Positions 44,297 to 54,968 of a DNA stretch of 64,000 nt are shown here, piece by piece. The position numbers and the translations under genes were made by a program. Under the pieces are notes generated by a model. The model made no database searches. It was not told the DNA's origin and was given only the letters and a program-made list of their open reading frames with translations. The stretch comes from Agrobacterium tumefaciens (GTDB taxonomy: Bacteria > Pseudomonadota > Alphaproteobacteria > Rhizobiales > Rhizobiaceae), in NCBI RefSeq assembly GCF_013318015.2, contig NZ_CP115842.1:434001-498000 (forward strand), read 5' to 3'. Each line of letters begins with the position of its first letter. The stretch's first letter is position 1.

Positions 44297-45295
44297 TCAG
44301 GCCGACTGGATCGCCTGTATTTTCTCGATGCCGCCGACAGTGCCGGCGAAATCCTGCCAGACGCCCTGCGCCCCCTTGCGCCACTCATCCAAGGCTTCCG
44401 GCTGCAACACCTTGCCGCCCTTCGAAATCGCAAGCTCCACCGATTTCGCCTCGTCCTCGACGATCAACTGGTTGAAATAGAGCGCGCCTTCGCTTGATGC
44501 TTCGGTCAGGGCCATCTTCTCTTCGTCATCGAGCTGGTTCCAGAAAGCCGCACCATAATAAACCACGCCCGATGCCCAGATATGGCCGGTCTCGGTCATG
44601 TAGGGTACAACCTCGTAAAGCTTGAAACCCGCATAGGCGGACTTCGTCAGATCCATGGCGTCGGCTACGCCGGTTGACAGTGCATTATAGGTCTCGGTGA
44701 TGGGAATGCCGACCGGCGTGGTGCCGAAGGCGCTCCACAGCTTGGTATGCAGCGGGCTCTGGATGACGCGGATCTTCTTGCCGTTGAGCTGCTCTGGCCG
44801 GGTTACCGGCTCCTTGGTCAGGAGATGGCGCGCACCGTAATTGATGAAGTCTACGGCCACGAATTGCTGCGCGCCAAGCTTTGTCTTCAGCTCGCTGCCG
44901 GTCTCGCCCGTCACCACCTTGCGCACATGGTCTGCATCGCGGAACAGGAAGGGCAGATCGAGGATTTGCAGTTCCGGCACCCAGCCGGAGAGCGAAGAGA
45001 CCGTGGAAAGGCTCGCCTGAACCGATCCGAGACGAATATTTTCCGCCACTTCCTTTTCGCCGCCCAGCGCACCGCTCTTGACGATGTTGAAGCGGAAACG
45101 GCCGGGCAGCTTTGCCTCCACCAGCTCGCTGATCTTCACCCAGATTTTCGTCTCCGGCTTGTCGTCCGCGAACAGGGAGGCGACCGTAATGTTGCGGGTC
45201 CTGGCATTTGCGTTGCGCACGAAGGCGGGCGTGGCAAGTGCTGCCGCACCCGCAGCGGAGAGTTTCAGGAGATTGCGACGATCGATAATAGTCAT
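44297..45295 (-). CDS. TRAP transporter solute-binding subunit DctP with Tat-type signal
   Basis: This 332-residue DctP-family binding protein has a twin-arginine-type leader (DRRNLLKLSAAGAAALATPA, residues 5-24) rather than an ordinary Sec signal. The mature part includes LGSVQASLSTVSSLSGWVPELQILDLPFLFRDADHV and the substrate-binding Arg in LNGKKIRVIQSPLH near 178. It is the last gene of the minus-strand operon, 16 nt after the fused permease gene. The substrate is an organic anion; the monooxygenase neighbours suggest a sulfonate or similar compound. ATG 45295 is chosen because longer extensions lie inside the permease gene. Confidence 0.9.
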   Translation of the reverse strand: MTIIDRRNLLKLSAAGAAALATPAFVRNANARTRNITVASLFADDKPETKIWVKISELVEAKLPGRFRFNIVKSGALGGEKEVAENIRLGSVQASLSTVSSLSGWVPELQILDLPFLFRDADHVRKVVTGETGSELKTKLGAQQFVAVDFINYGARHLLTKEPVTRPEQLNGKKIRVIQSPLHTKLWSAFGTTPVGIPITETYNALSTGVADAMDLTKSAYAGFKLYEVVPYMTETGHIWASGVVYYGAAFWNQLDDEEKMALTEASSEGALYFNQLIVEDEAKSVELAISKGGKVLQPEALDEWRKGAQGVWQDFAGTVGGIEKIQAIQSA

Positions 45296-45311
45296 GAATA
45301 AAACCCCGGAT

Positions 45312-47144
45312 TTAGAAGACAATGGCCCAGGCGCACAGAATGGCGAGGGAAACGAGAAGGGATAGGAGATAGGGAACCACGGCCTGGAACAGCGCTGTCG
45401 CCGGAATGCGGGTGACACCGCTGACGACGAAGATCAGCATGCCGAGCGGTGGTGTGAGGCCATGGATCATCAGGTTGACCACGAGAATGACGCCGAAATG
45501 GATGGGATCGATGCCGGCCGCGACGGCCGCGGGCAACAGGATCGGTCCAAACAGCAGGATGGCCGCACCGATATCCAGCACCAGCCCCACCACGAGCAGG
45601 ATGAGGTTGGAAAGCAGAAGCACCGCGATCTTGCTGCCGCCAAGCAATGTCACGAAATCCGTGACGAGGCCGGAGACGTTATCGACCGCCAGAAGAAAGG
45701 CGAAGGGGCCTGCCGTGCCGATAAGGAGACCGATGGCCGCCGCCTCACCGGCTGATTGCCGGAAAGTTGCGAAGATACGCCCCGCGCCCAACCGGTACCC
45801 AAAGCCGAGAAGCAGCGTGTAGAGTGCGGCAAGTGCGGCCGCCTCCGTGGTGGTGACGACACCGATGCGGATGCCGACCACCACGATGACGCCGAGACCG
45901 AAGGCGGGTATAGCGGCGATAGCCGAGCGCCAGCGCTCCGTGCCCGTGGCGCGCGGCAGGGTATCGACGCTGCGCACGCTCCAATGGATAGCCACCGCAA
46001 GGCAGATCGCCATCAGCCCGCCGGCGAAAAAGCCGCCGACCAGCAACGAGCCCACCGACAGGTTGGTAGCCGTTGCGAGGATGAGAAAGGCAATGGAGGG
46101 CGGGATGACATTGTCGAGCACCGAGGTTGCAGCGATAATCGCGCCCGCCTGCGCCGGCGGATAGCCGTGTTTGACCAGTTCCGGCTGGAACGTTGAAGCG
46201 CCGAAGGCGGCGTTGGCGACAGAGGAACCGGATGCGCCGGAAAACAGCACGCTGGTCAACAGCGTCGTCTGCGCCAGCCCTGCCCGGCGGTGTCCAACCA
46301 TGGAGGCGGCGAACCGAACCAGCTGGTTGGCAACGCCCGATTCCGTCAGCAGGCTTCCGGCCAGCAGGAAGAAGGGGATGGCGAGCAGCAGGAATTTCGA
46401 CATGCCTGTTACCGTTGAGGAAACGATGGCCGGCTCCGGCAAGGTACTGCCGAAGGCGATCGCCACATAGGCTGCGGCGAGAAAGGCATGGGCGAGCGGT
46501 GCTGCCAGCACCAGCCCCACCGCCGCCGTAAGCGCCAGAAACAGGCTGGGCGGCAGGCTCGTATCAACGAAGACTTCCGGCAGGCCGACATAGGCCGCAA
46601 TTGCAATGGTGAGAGACACTAGAACGGCAAATGTCTTGCCCTCACTGACACGCTGAAGCGCCAGGTAAAGAAGGATCAACGCGCCGCCTGCACCCAGAAA
46701 GCCAAAACGCACCCATTCCGGCAGACCGAGCGTCGGAGACGTACCGCCCAGCATCGCCGCGATTTCAACCCCACCGAAGGCGAGGATCAGTGCTGCGATG
46801 AAGGAGAAGGCATCCGCCAGAACTTCGGTGGCGGCATGGAACCGCTCAGGCAAAAACCGCACGAAAACATCGAGCCGCATGGCAAGCGCGCTTTTGAGAC
46901 TGAGCGGCGCGCCGACCGCGATCATCGCCACATGCAGCCAGATGCCGAGATCTTCCGCACCGATGAAGCCGGTGTGAAACAGATAACGCAGGGTGACATT
47001 GACCAGCACCACCACGAGAAGAGTTGCCAGGATTGCGGCGGCGACTGCGCCAAGCGCCTTGTCCAGAACGGCAAGCGCCCGCTCCGCCGCACGCTGAGGG
47101 CCGATGCGCCGTTGTGCAATCGTTGTTGCCGGACCAGCCGTCAT
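45312..47144 (-). CDS. TRAP transporter fused small-large permease (DctQM)
   Basis: This is one 610-residue protein combining the small subunit (about 1-185: RYLFHTGFIGAEDLGIWLHVAMIAVGAPLSLK) and the large DctM subunit (about 190-610: IPFFLLAGSLLTESGVANQLV, FSGASGSSVANAAFGAS, HGLTPPLGMLIFVVSGV). About sixteen hydrophobic helices are visible. Fused QM permeases are a recognised TRAP subclass. ATG 47144 has GGAG upstream on the minus strand; an earlier in-frame ATG would overlap the monooxygenase gene and add an Arg-rich stretch. It works with the binding protein encoded immediately downstream. Confidence 0.92.
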   Translation of the reverse strand: MTAGPATTIAQRRIGPQRAAERALAVLDKALGAVAAAILATLLVVVLVNVTLRYLFHTGFIGAEDLGIWLHVAMIAVGAPLSLKSALAMRLDVFVRFLPERFHAATEVLADAFSFIAALILAFGGVEIAAMLGGTSPTLGLPEWVRFGFLGAGGALILLYLALQRVSEGKTFAVLVSLTIAIAAYVGLPEVFVDTSLPPSLFLALTAAVGLVLAAPLAHAFLAAAYVAIAFGSTLPEPAIVSSTVTGMSKFLLLAIPFFLLAGSLLTESGVANQLVRFAASMVGHRRAGLAQTTLLTSVLFSGASGSSVANAAFGASTFQPELVKHGYPPAQAGAIIAATSVLDNVIPPSIAFLILATATNLSVGSLLVGGFFAGGLMAICLAVAIHWSVRSVDTLPRATGTERWRSAIAAIPAFGLGVIVVVGIRIGVVTTTEAAALAALYTLLLGFGYRLGAGRIFATFRQSAGEAAAIGLLIGTAGPFAFLLAVDNVSGLVTDFVTLLGGSKIAVLLLSNLILLVVGLVLDIGAAILLFGPILLPAAVAAGIDPIHFGVILVVNLMIHGLTPPLGMLIFVVSGVTRIPATALFQAVVPYLLSLLVSLAILCAWAIVF

Positions 47145-47175
47145 GTCTTTTTTCTCCACTCCCGGAAGGCCATGT

Positions 47176-48303
47176 TTACGATGCCTTTGCCGAGAGGTCG
47201 CGGTCGAACAAGGTCGACCAGGTGAATTGTTTGGCTGACGAGACTTCCCGCGATACATCAAGACGCGGAAGAACCTTTTCCCCGAAACGGAAGGCCTCTT
47301 CCAGCAATGGCATGCCGGACAGAATAAAGGTATTCACGCCCGCCTTTTTATAGGCCTCCAGCGTGCGGATCACCGTATCGGGCGAGCCGACAATTGCGGT
47401 GCCCGGTCCCGGCCGGACAAGACCGATGCCGGCCCAGAGATTGGGGGCAATTTCGAGATCACGCAGGTTCTCAGGCGTCTGTCCACCATGCATCGCCGTC
47501 ATGCGCTGCTGGCCGACGGAATCGGTCTTGCCGACGAAACGCTGGTTGGCTGCAATGGCACGCTCGTCCATGCGCCCGTAAAGATCGGCGGCGGCGGCCC
47601 ATGCCTCTTCATCCGTATCGCGGACAATCACATACAGGCGAATGCCGTATTCCAGCTCACGGCCGAGTTTCTCCGCCCGCGCCTTGACGAGATCGACCTT
47701 CGCGCCGATCTGGTCGGGCGTTTCGCCCCAGGAAAGATAGGTCTCGACATGTTTGGCGGCAACCTCGATCGCCTTGTCCGAAGAGCCGCCGAACCATAGC
47801 GGTGGTGGCTCTATGCCTTGCCCCACCGGCAGTGCAAACTTTGCGCCTTCGGTCTGGAAATGGCGGCCCTTGAAATCGACCGTCTCACCGGCAAAAAGAC
47901 GATGCCAGATCTGCAGATATTCATCCGCCATATCGTAGCGTTCGTCATGCGGCATGGTCATGCCATATGCACCGAGCATCTTGGCATCGCCCGAGACGAC
48001 GTTGATCAGCAGGCGTCCGCGCGAAAATTCCTGAAGCGTCGCCGCCATCTTGGCGAGCAGCGTTGGCGCGACAAGACCCGGATGAATCGCGACCAGAAAC
48101 TTCAGCCGCTCGGTATAGGAAAGCAGCGCGCCAGCCAGAACCCACACATCATGCGCGCCGGTGGCAAACAGGGCGCCTGTGTAACCAAGCTGATCATAAG
48201 CAAGAGCAAGCTGCTTGTAATAACCGAGATCAACCTTGCGGGATCCTTCCGGTTGCCAGGGATAGGCGCCATCGGGCGCGCACATATACCAGAAAACGTT
48301 CAT
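47176..48303 (-). CDS. FMN-dependent monooxygenase, SsuD-like (luciferase-like family)
   Basis: This 375-residue monooxygenase matches alkanesulfonate monooxygenase SsuD along its length: MNVFWYMCAPDG, GYTGALFATGAHDVWVLAGAL, ERLKFLVAIHPGLVAPTLLAK, GRLLINVVSGD, WFGGSSDKAIEVAAKHVETYLSWGE and LEIAPNLWAGIGLVRPGPGTAIVG. SsuD-type enzymes use reduced FMN and O2 to release sulfite from C1 of sulfonates. No flavin reductase (SsuE) or Ssu ABC permease gene is in this operon. The ATG overlaps the stop of the SsuA-like gene (ATGA). The substrate may be an organosulfur or other compound imported by the TRAP system. Confidence 0.9.
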   Translation of the reverse strand: MNVFWYMCAPDGAYPWQPEGSRKVDLGYYKQLALAYDQLGYTGALFATGAHDVWVLAGALLSYTERLKFLVAIHPGLVAPTLLAKMAATLQEFSRGRLLINVVSGDAKMLGAYGMTMPHDERYDMADEYLQIWHRLFAGETVDFKGRHFQTEGAKFALPVGQGIEPPPLWFGGSSDKAIEVAAKHVETYLSWGETPDQIGAKVDLVKARAEKLGRELEYGIRLYVIVRDTDEEAWAAAADLYGRMDERAIAANQRFVGKTDSVGQQRMTAMHGGQTPENLRDLEIAPNLWAGIGLVRPGPGTAIVGSPDTVIRTLEAYKKAGVNTFILSGMPLLEEAFRFGEKVLPRLDVSREVSSAKQFTWSTLFDRDLSAKAS

Positions 48304-49166
48304 CTGTCGCCTCCCGCGCTGGCTGATTGTGGGGCCGGTCTCTGCCCGGTCAGAACCGGTAGAGAGAAATGGCCGTGCCTGTAAAGCGTATCGGCCTCCT
48401 CCTGCTGTTCGGCAAGGATATTTTCGGCGGCGGGCACCACCGAAAGATCGCGTGAGCGCAGCACCTTTGCCCAGGACTGCGCATCGCCTTCGCTGCCCGG
48501 CTCGGCGGCAAGAAGGGCCGCGGCTCTGTCTATATCCGCCATGACGGCGCGGCCAACGCGGTCCAGTTCGGCGGCAATCGCATCGCGTTGTTCCAGCGCC
48601 ACAGTGTGACGCGCAAGCGTCCAGAACAGCGAACGGTTGGGAATGGTGGAGCCGCAACGGACCAGAAGACTGATCCCGTCATGGGTCAGGGCTTTTTCGA
48701 GCCGTGGCGACATCGTCACCCAGGCATCGACGCGGCCTTCCACGAGATCGCGCAGGCTATCGCTGTCACCGCTCTCGATGCGTATTACATCCGCAAGACC
48801 AAGCCCCACCCCTTCCAGGCTACGCGCAAGAAGATAGGTATGAAAAGACCCGTCAATCAGCGATATGCGTTTTCCCGAAAGGTCGGCCGCAGAGCGGATG
48901 GGGCTGTCGCGCCGCACGAGGATCGCGCCGTTTGCGGGGCGTGGTGCCGAGGCGGCGATATAAGCTACGGAAAGCCCGCGCGCATCCGCCTCGATTGGCG
49001 GCGTCGAGCCCGTGCCGCCGAAATGAATTTCGCCTTTTTCCAAAAGCGCTGCGGTATCGCGCCCCTCGCGGTAGGGCACGAATGCCGGATCGAATTCATC
49101 AAACGCGCCGGGCCAAAGCCGGGCGAGCCGCAAATGCAGATTGTTGGGATGGACCCCGATTTTCAT
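48300..49166 (-). CDS. SsuA/NMT1-like binding protein lacking a signal peptide
   Basis: This 288-residue protein is of the nitrate/sulfonate/taurine binding-protein fold: IGVHPNNLHLRLARLWPGAFD at the start, GEIHFGGTGSTPPIEADARG, AILVRRDSPIRSAADLSGKRISLIDGS and a C-terminal region with SLPVLTGQ. Normal SsuA proteins have a Sec signal; here Met1 is followed at once by the mature fold, and an in-frame stop (TGA) lies 12 nt upstream, so no longer form is possible. It should stay in the cytoplasm. It is the first gene of the operon, overlapping the SsuD-like gene by 4 nt, and no Ssu-type permease is present. The role is unknown; a cytoplasmic substrate carrier or sensor is a guess. Confidence 0.82.
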   Translation of the reverse strand: MKIGVHPNNLHLRLARLWPGAFDEFDPAFVPYREGRDTAALLEKGEIHFGGTGSTPPIEADARGLSVAYIAASAPRPANGAILVRRDSPIRSAADLSGKRISLIDGSFHTYLLARSLEGVGLGLADVIRIESGDSDSLRDLVEGRVDAWVTMSPRLEKALTHDGISLLVRCGSTIPNRSLFWTLARHTVALEQRDAIAAELDRVGRAVMADIDRAAALLAAEPGSEGDAQSWAKVLRSRDLSVVPAAENILAEQQEEADTLYRHGHFSLPVLTGQRPAPQSASAGGDR

Positions 49167-49192
49167 GTCGACACCTCATTTCTCAATCAATC

Positions 49193-49355
49193 TACTTTTT
49201 TATAGAATGTTTTCGAGGAACGTTTTGGCGATCCTCTGCGGGAAAGCGAAAGAGAAATCTATCAATCCTGTAGATTTTAAAAATTTCCTGACGCGGTCAA
49301 ACTCGGCTTAATCAAACCATTGAAATTTATCGCAATACAATTTACTTTTTTATAG
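49193..49355. promoter_or_regulatory. Direct 13-bp repeats flanking the divergent SsuA-like/ArsR promoters
   Basis: TACTTTTTTATAG occurs at 49193-49205 and again at 49343-49355, 150 nt apart, in contexts AATCTACTTTTTTATAGAATG and AATTTACTTTTTTATAGTTTG. The first lies 26 nt before the SsuA-like gene and the second abuts the ArsR gene. They are candidate ArsR binding sites or matching promoter elements. Confidence 0.5.
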
Positions 49356-49377
49356 TTTGAAAAATGGACCTGTAGTC

Positions 49378-49743
49378 GTGACGAAACCGGTTTCCAATCT
49401 CATCTGCCGCAGCGTGGTGGAGGCGAGCGAGCTTTTAAAGCTAGTCGCCAACGCCAATCGCCTGGCCATCGTCTGTTATCTCATGGAAACGGAGGCTTCC
49501 GTTTCCGCACTGGAATATGAACTCGGCATTCAGCAACCGACACTTTCCCAGCAGCTTGCCGAATTGCGCGATGCGGGTGTGATCGAGGGCTCGCGGGAAG
49601 GCAAACAGGTGATTTATCGCGTCACCGACCCGCGCGTCATCCAACTCGTTGCGACATTGCGCGGTCTTTATACTGATCTTTCTGATGTGACCGGCAAGAA
49701 AGGCAGGCGAGCTTTGCCACTAGATGAGGCGATGTTCGATTAG
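49378..49743 (+). CDS. ArsR/SmtB-family regulator
   Basis: This regulator of about 121 residues has the winged helix LLKLVANANRLAIVCYLME...VSALEYELGIQQPTLSQQLAELRDAGVIEGSREGKQVIYRV in outline. Two cysteines (in LICRS and AIVCYL) are present; in BigR/YgaV relatives a Cys pair senses sulfide or persulfide, so a sulfur-related signal is possible but unproven. The usual metal-site ELCVCDL motif is absent. The start is uncertain: GTG 49378 is given; TTG 49357 would add seven residues. It is divergent from the SsuD-like operon and one base from the GST gene downstream. Confidence 0.82.
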   Translation: MTKPVSNLICRSVVEASELLKLVANANRLAIVCYLMETEASVSALEYELGIQQPTLSQQLAELRDAGVIEGSREGKQVIYRVTDPRVIQLVATLRGLYTDLSDVTGKKGRRALPLDEAMFD

Positions 49744-49744
49744 C

Positions 49745-50374
49745 ATGATCGACCTCTACACCTGGATCACCCCGAACGGCCTGAAAATCTCGATTGCGCT
49801 GGAGGAACTCGGCCTGCCCTATGTCAGCCACGCCATCGACATTGAAAAAGGCGAACAATTCTCAGCCGACTATACCCGCGTCAATCCCGGCTCGAAAATA
49901 CCGGCAATCATCGACCGCGATAACGGCACAGTTCTAGCGGAATCGAACGCGATCCTGATCTATCTCGCCGAAAAGGCCGGGCGTCTTCTGCCTGCCTCCC
50001 CTGCTGCGCGGCTGGCAGTCACCGAATGGCTGATGTGGCAGGCCGCCAATTTTGGCCCGACACTCGGTTATGCCCATTATTTCCTGACCTACAATACCGG
50101 ACAGGCACCCTTTGCAGAGGCGCGTTTCGCCTCGGATACGGAGCGCCTCTACCGCACACTGAACCAGCGCCTGACGGGCCGGGAATTCATCGCCGGTGAT
50201 TTTTCCATAGCCGATATCGCCATCTGGCCATGGGTTTCGCGTTTCGCGCGCCATAAAATTGACCTCGACGATTTTCCGGCGGTACAGCAATGGTATCGCC
50301 AGCTCGGACAGCGCGAAACCTTCCGGCGCGGTTACCGCGTGCCTTTCGCGACATCCGATGTACCGGGTCTTTAA
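49745..50374 (+). CDS. Nu-class glutathione transferase (YfcG-like)
   Basis: This 209-residue GST has an N-terminal thioredoxin-fold domain with the Nu-class motif TPNG (Thr9, Asn11) in WITPNGLKISIALEELGLPY, then NPGSKIPAIID and LAESNAILIYLAEK, and a helical C-terminal domain with EWLMWQAANFGPTLGYAHYF and FSIADIAIWPWV. YfcG-type enzymes reduce disulfides with glutathione and lack the classical catalytic Tyr/Ser. It begins 1 nt after the ArsR stop and is co-transcribed with it. This places thiol chemistry beside the SsuD-like operon. Confidence 0.88.
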   Translation: MIDLYTWITPNGLKISIALEELGLPYVSHAIDIEKGEQFSADYTRVNPGSKIPAIIDRDNGTVLAESNAILIYLAEKAGRLLPASPAARLAVTEWLMWQAANFGPTLGYAHYFLTYNTGQAPFAEARFASDTERLYRTLNQRLTGREFIAGDFSIADIAIWPWVSRFARHKIDLDDFPAVQQWYRQLGQRETFRRGYRVPFATSDVPGL

Positions 50375-50380
50375 CCCGCT

Positions 50381-52216
<1,836 letters not shown>

Positions 52217-52264
52217 GATCGTTCCCTTCTTGTCGTTAGGTTTTGGCGGCGCAAGCGGTCAAGC

Positions 52265-53461
52265 CTAGTCCGGCCAGCGCAGCATGCCGTCGAAGCGGTG
52301 TCGGCTCCGGTCTTCGAAAGGTGTTGCAATCACCTCGTTGGAGGCACGCGCCTTGTCCAGTTCCTCGGCCAGACGAGACGCCACGATGGTTTCCTGTCCG
52401 GGATGCAGATTGCATGGGTCGAGATAGAAATAGCGATGCTCTACCTCGTGGTCGCGGGTGATGATGGGAGGATTGCCCTTGGCCAACGCCGTCGTCAGGT
52501 CCCAGGCAGTGATATGCGCTTCTTCGGCATCGATGATCACGCGCAGCCTGTCGAGCGGGTTATTGGTCGGATCCGGCTCGATGAGCGCGGTCACGCCCGG
52601 GCGGCCATCCAGCGTTTCCTTCCAGAGATTGAGATATCCGGTCTCGCGCTCACGGATGCCGGCATGGTCGCGCTTTTCCCAGGCTTCCAGTGCCGCCATA
52701 ACGCCATAGATGCTTTCCTTGCCGACCTTCATGCCGCGGCCAATGCCCATATTTTGCAGGAAGGCGTTGCGCACCAGTTCCTTACTTCCGGCCACGATGC
52801 CGGAGGTGGGGCCGCCGAGAAACTTGTGGCCGGAATAGAGGACAATATCTGCCCCGGTGGCCAGAAACAGCTCCAGATCATATTCGGACGCCGCATCCAC
52901 GATAACCGGAACACCCTTGGCATGGGCGATCTCTACGAATTCGGAAAGATGCAGCAGGCCGTAATTCACGACATGGTGCGAGATGACATAGACCGCCGCC
53001 GCCGTCCTTTCGGTGATGGCGTTTTCCATGTGGAAGCGATGGGTCGATGTGGCCTGCCCGACCAGCACCACCTTGCCGCCGCCAAGCCGGATCGCCTGAT
53101 CCACCGGCGCGCCGTAGCTCACCACATGCCCCATCTGCACCAGCACTTCGTTCTTTTCCGGTGCGATATCAGGCAGCTTTTCGATGGCTAGGAGATTGTT
53201 GCCGGTGATGGCGCCGGCAACAGCAAGGCTGATGCCGGAAGAGCAGGAAGCAGTGACGAAACCAGCCTCGCCGCCCGTCAGTCTCGCGATGATCGCGCTT
53301 GCCTTGCGCTGCAGATCGTTGATCTCTACGAATTGCGGCAGGATCGCCGCCATGGCCTCAACCGCCTCTGGAACGACGATGGAAGCACCGAGCGACGTCA
53401 TGGTGCCCGAGACGTTGATGACCGGGCGAAGGCCGATCCTGCTTCTGATATCCTCGGTCAT
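52265..53461 (-). CDS. SelA-like PLP-dependent enzyme (COG1921)
   Basis: This 398-residue fold-type-I PLP enzyme is related to selenocysteine synthase SelA and to D-glucosaminate-6-phosphate ammonia-lyase (DgaE). The PLP Lys is K213 in [13 protein letters not shown], and D189 in VIVDAAS pairs with the PLP nitrogen. N-terminal [24 protein letters not shown] is typical of the group. It is not a true SelA: no selB or tRNA-Sec is present, and its partners are a COG3964 amidohydrolase, a RidA protein and a peptide-type transporter. Likely chemistry is beta-elimination or deamination of an amino acid derivative. The divergent IclR regulator is 88 nt away. Confidence 0.85.
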   Translation of the reverse strand: MTEDIRSRIGLRPVINVSGTMTSLGASIVVPEAVEAMAAILPQFVEINDLQRKASAIIARLTGGEAGFVTASCSSGISLAVAGAITGNNLLAIEKLPDIAPEKNEVLVQMGHVVSYGAPVDQAIRLGGGKVVLVGQATSTHRFHMENAITERTAAAVYVISHHVVNYGLLHLSEFVEIAHAKGVPVIVDAASEYDLELFLATGADIVLYSGHKFLGGPTSGIVAGSKELVRNAFLQNMGIGRGMKVGKESIYGVMAALEAWEKRDHAGIRERETGYLNLWKETLDGRPGVTALIEPDPTNNPLDRLRVIIDAEEAHITAWDLTTALAKGNPPIITRDHEVEHRYFYLDPCNLHPGQETIVASRLAEELDKARASNEVIATPFEDRSRHRFDGMLRWPD

Positions 53462-53497
53462 GTCTTTCTCCTGCTTTGCGATGCGATAGGCATCGAC

Positions 53498-53515
53498 ATA
53501 TATGCCATAATAATG
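53498..53515. promoter_or_regulatory. Candidate IclR site, copy 1 (SelA-like/IclR promoter)
   Basis: ATATATGCCATAATAATG (53498-53515) reads CATTATTATG-gc-ATATAT on the other strand. CATTATTATG-tt-ATAT recurs at 59813-59828 before the binding-protein gene of the same cluster. Confidence 0.45.
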
Positions 53516-53549
53516 TAATAGCTTCTCAAAATTCATGAGGAGCCCGAAA

Positions 53550-54386
53550 TTGGACGCCCATAAACTGGACGAATTGTCTTCACACGCCTTGTCCGCGACC
53601 GAGGAAAACCCGGACGCGAAGGTGGCCAAGCGCTCGCGTGTCAGCGGCATTGATCGCGCTCTTCAGGTGATTGATTACCTTTACGAAACCGGATCGCCAG
53701 CTGGCGCTTACGCCATTGCCAAGGCGATCAAGGCGCCACTTTCCACCGTCTATGTGATCGTTGACGATCTGGTCGAAAAGAACATGCTCGCGCGCAACGC
53801 CGAAGGTAACATATGGCTCGGCGCACGGCTTTATCACTACGGCCTTGCCTATGCCCGCTCGCTGGATTTCATGGGTGTCGCAACCCACGAAATGCATGAT
53901 CTGTGCCGCCATGCGGGTGAGACGGTGCAGCTTTGCGGTCGCGACGGTGACCATATGCTGGTGCTCGCCATGGCGGATGGCCCCAGCCATTTCCAGGTTG
54001 CCTCGCGCGTCGGCACCCGTGTTCCATTGAACTGGACGGCATCCGGCCGCCTGCTCGTTGGCCATCTGCCGGAAGAGGAGCGCGTCGAGCTTTTCAAACG
54101 CTGCGCCCGCACGTCGCCCACCGGCCGTGCGGAAATCAACCCGGAAGCGCTTTCTCAATCGGCAGGCACGGCGTTCCGTGACCGGCTGTCGATACAGGTT
54201 GCGGAATCCGACTACGCTGTTGCCTGCATCGCCTCGCCGATCTGCGACACCAATGGAGAATGCGTGGCGACGATCTCCATCGTGCTGCCGGAACAGAAGG
54301 TGCTGGCGGACGAAAACCACTATACCGAACAGGTCAGGGTTTCGGCCGAAAGGATCGAGAAGCTGATGGGCTGGCGCAACCATTGA
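53550..54386 (+). CDS. IclR-family regulator (probable TTG start)
   Basis: This regulator has about 278 residues. The winged helix (about 30-90) includes [32 protein letters not shown] and [18 protein letters not shown]. The IclR effector domain (about 105-270) has [23 protein letters not shown] and [27 protein letters not shown] 53550 is preferred because AGGAG (53538-53542) lies 7 nt upstream; the ATG at 53535 overlaps that site and has none of its own. It sits in the middle of the Dpp/COG3964 cluster on the opposite strand and is its likely local regulator. Confidence 0.87.
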   Translation: MDAHKLDELSSHALSATEENPDAKVAKRSRVSGIDRALQVIDYLYETGSPAGAYAIAKAIKAPLSTVYVIVDDLVEKNMLARNAEGNIWLGARLYHYGLAYARSLDFMGVATHEMHDLCRHAGETVQLCGRDGDHMLVLAMADGPSHFQVASRVGTRVPLNWTASGRLLVGHLPEEERVELFKRCARTSPTGRAEINPEALSQSAGTAFRDRLSIQVAESDYAVACIASPICDTNGECVATISIVLPEQKVLADENHYTEQVRVSAERIEKLMGWRNH

Positions 54387-54392
54387 ACGGCC

Positions 54393-54887
54393 TCAATCCC
54401 TCAGCGCGATGATCGCTTCAATCTCGACGGTAATGTTGCCCGGCAGCGAACCGAACCCCACGGCGGAACGGGCGTGCTGCCCCGCATCGCCGAACACATC
54501 GATGAAGAGATCCGAACAACCGTTGATGACGCTTGGATGATCGCGGAAATCGCTGACGGCATTGACCATGCCCAGCAGCTTGACCACCTTCTTCACCCGC
54601 GACAGATCCCCAAGCGCCTCATGCATGACGGCAAGAAGATTGATGCCGGTTAAACGCGCATGCTGGTACGCCTCGTCCAGCCCGATCTCGGCTCCGACCT
54701 TGCCGGCGTACAGGTGTCCGTTCTCCTCCCTCGGGCCCTGCCCCGAAAGATAGAGCATGTTGCCTTCCACCACATGCGTGACGAAATTGGCGATCGGCGG
54801 CGGTGGTGGCGGCAACGAGATGCCGAGCGCGGCAAGCCGGTCGTAGGGCGAATGACGCCCATCTGCCTCAAGCGAAGACTGTTTCAC
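54393..54887 (-). CDS. RidA/YjgF-family protein
   Basis: This 164-residue member of the RidA (YER057c/UK114) superfamily has landmarks VVEGNMLYLSGQGPREENG, QHARLTGINLLAVMHEALGDLSRVKKVVKLLGMVN, and a C-terminal HARSAVGFGSLPGNITVEIEAI. The archetypal Arg of RidA (R-x-A near the end) is present as HARSA. RidA enzymes hydrolyse reactive enamine/imine intermediates released by PLP enzymes, which fits the SelA-like PLP enzyme in this cluster. It converges on the IclR gene (6 nt gap) and follows the amidohydrolase by 81 nt. Confidence 0.88.
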   Translation of the reverse strand: MKQSSLEADGRHSPYDRLAALGISLPPPPPPIANFVTHVVEGNMLYLSGQGPREENGHLYAGKVGAEIGLDEAYQHARLTGINLLAVMHEALGDLSRVKKVVKLLGMVNAVSDFRDHPSVINGCSDLFIDVFGDAGQHARSAVGFGSLPGNITVEIEAIIALRD

Positions 54888-54968
54888 GCGAATTCCTCAT
54901 AATACCGGGACGGGTATCCCTATTCTTGCGGAAGACGGAGAGCATCCCTCCCCGCCGCTCCAGTCGGT

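Noticed and set aside
47176..48303. Assignment as the sulfoquinovose monooxygenase SmoA of the sulfo-SMO pathway
   Set aside because: The other smo genes I would expect (ABC importer, sulfoquinovosidase, flavin reductase) are absent; a TRAP system and an SsuA-like protein accompany it instead.
52265..53461. True selenocysteine synthase (SelA)
   Set aside because: No selB, selC or selD nearby, and the partners are catabolic enzymes; it belongs to the SelA-like COG1921 group.
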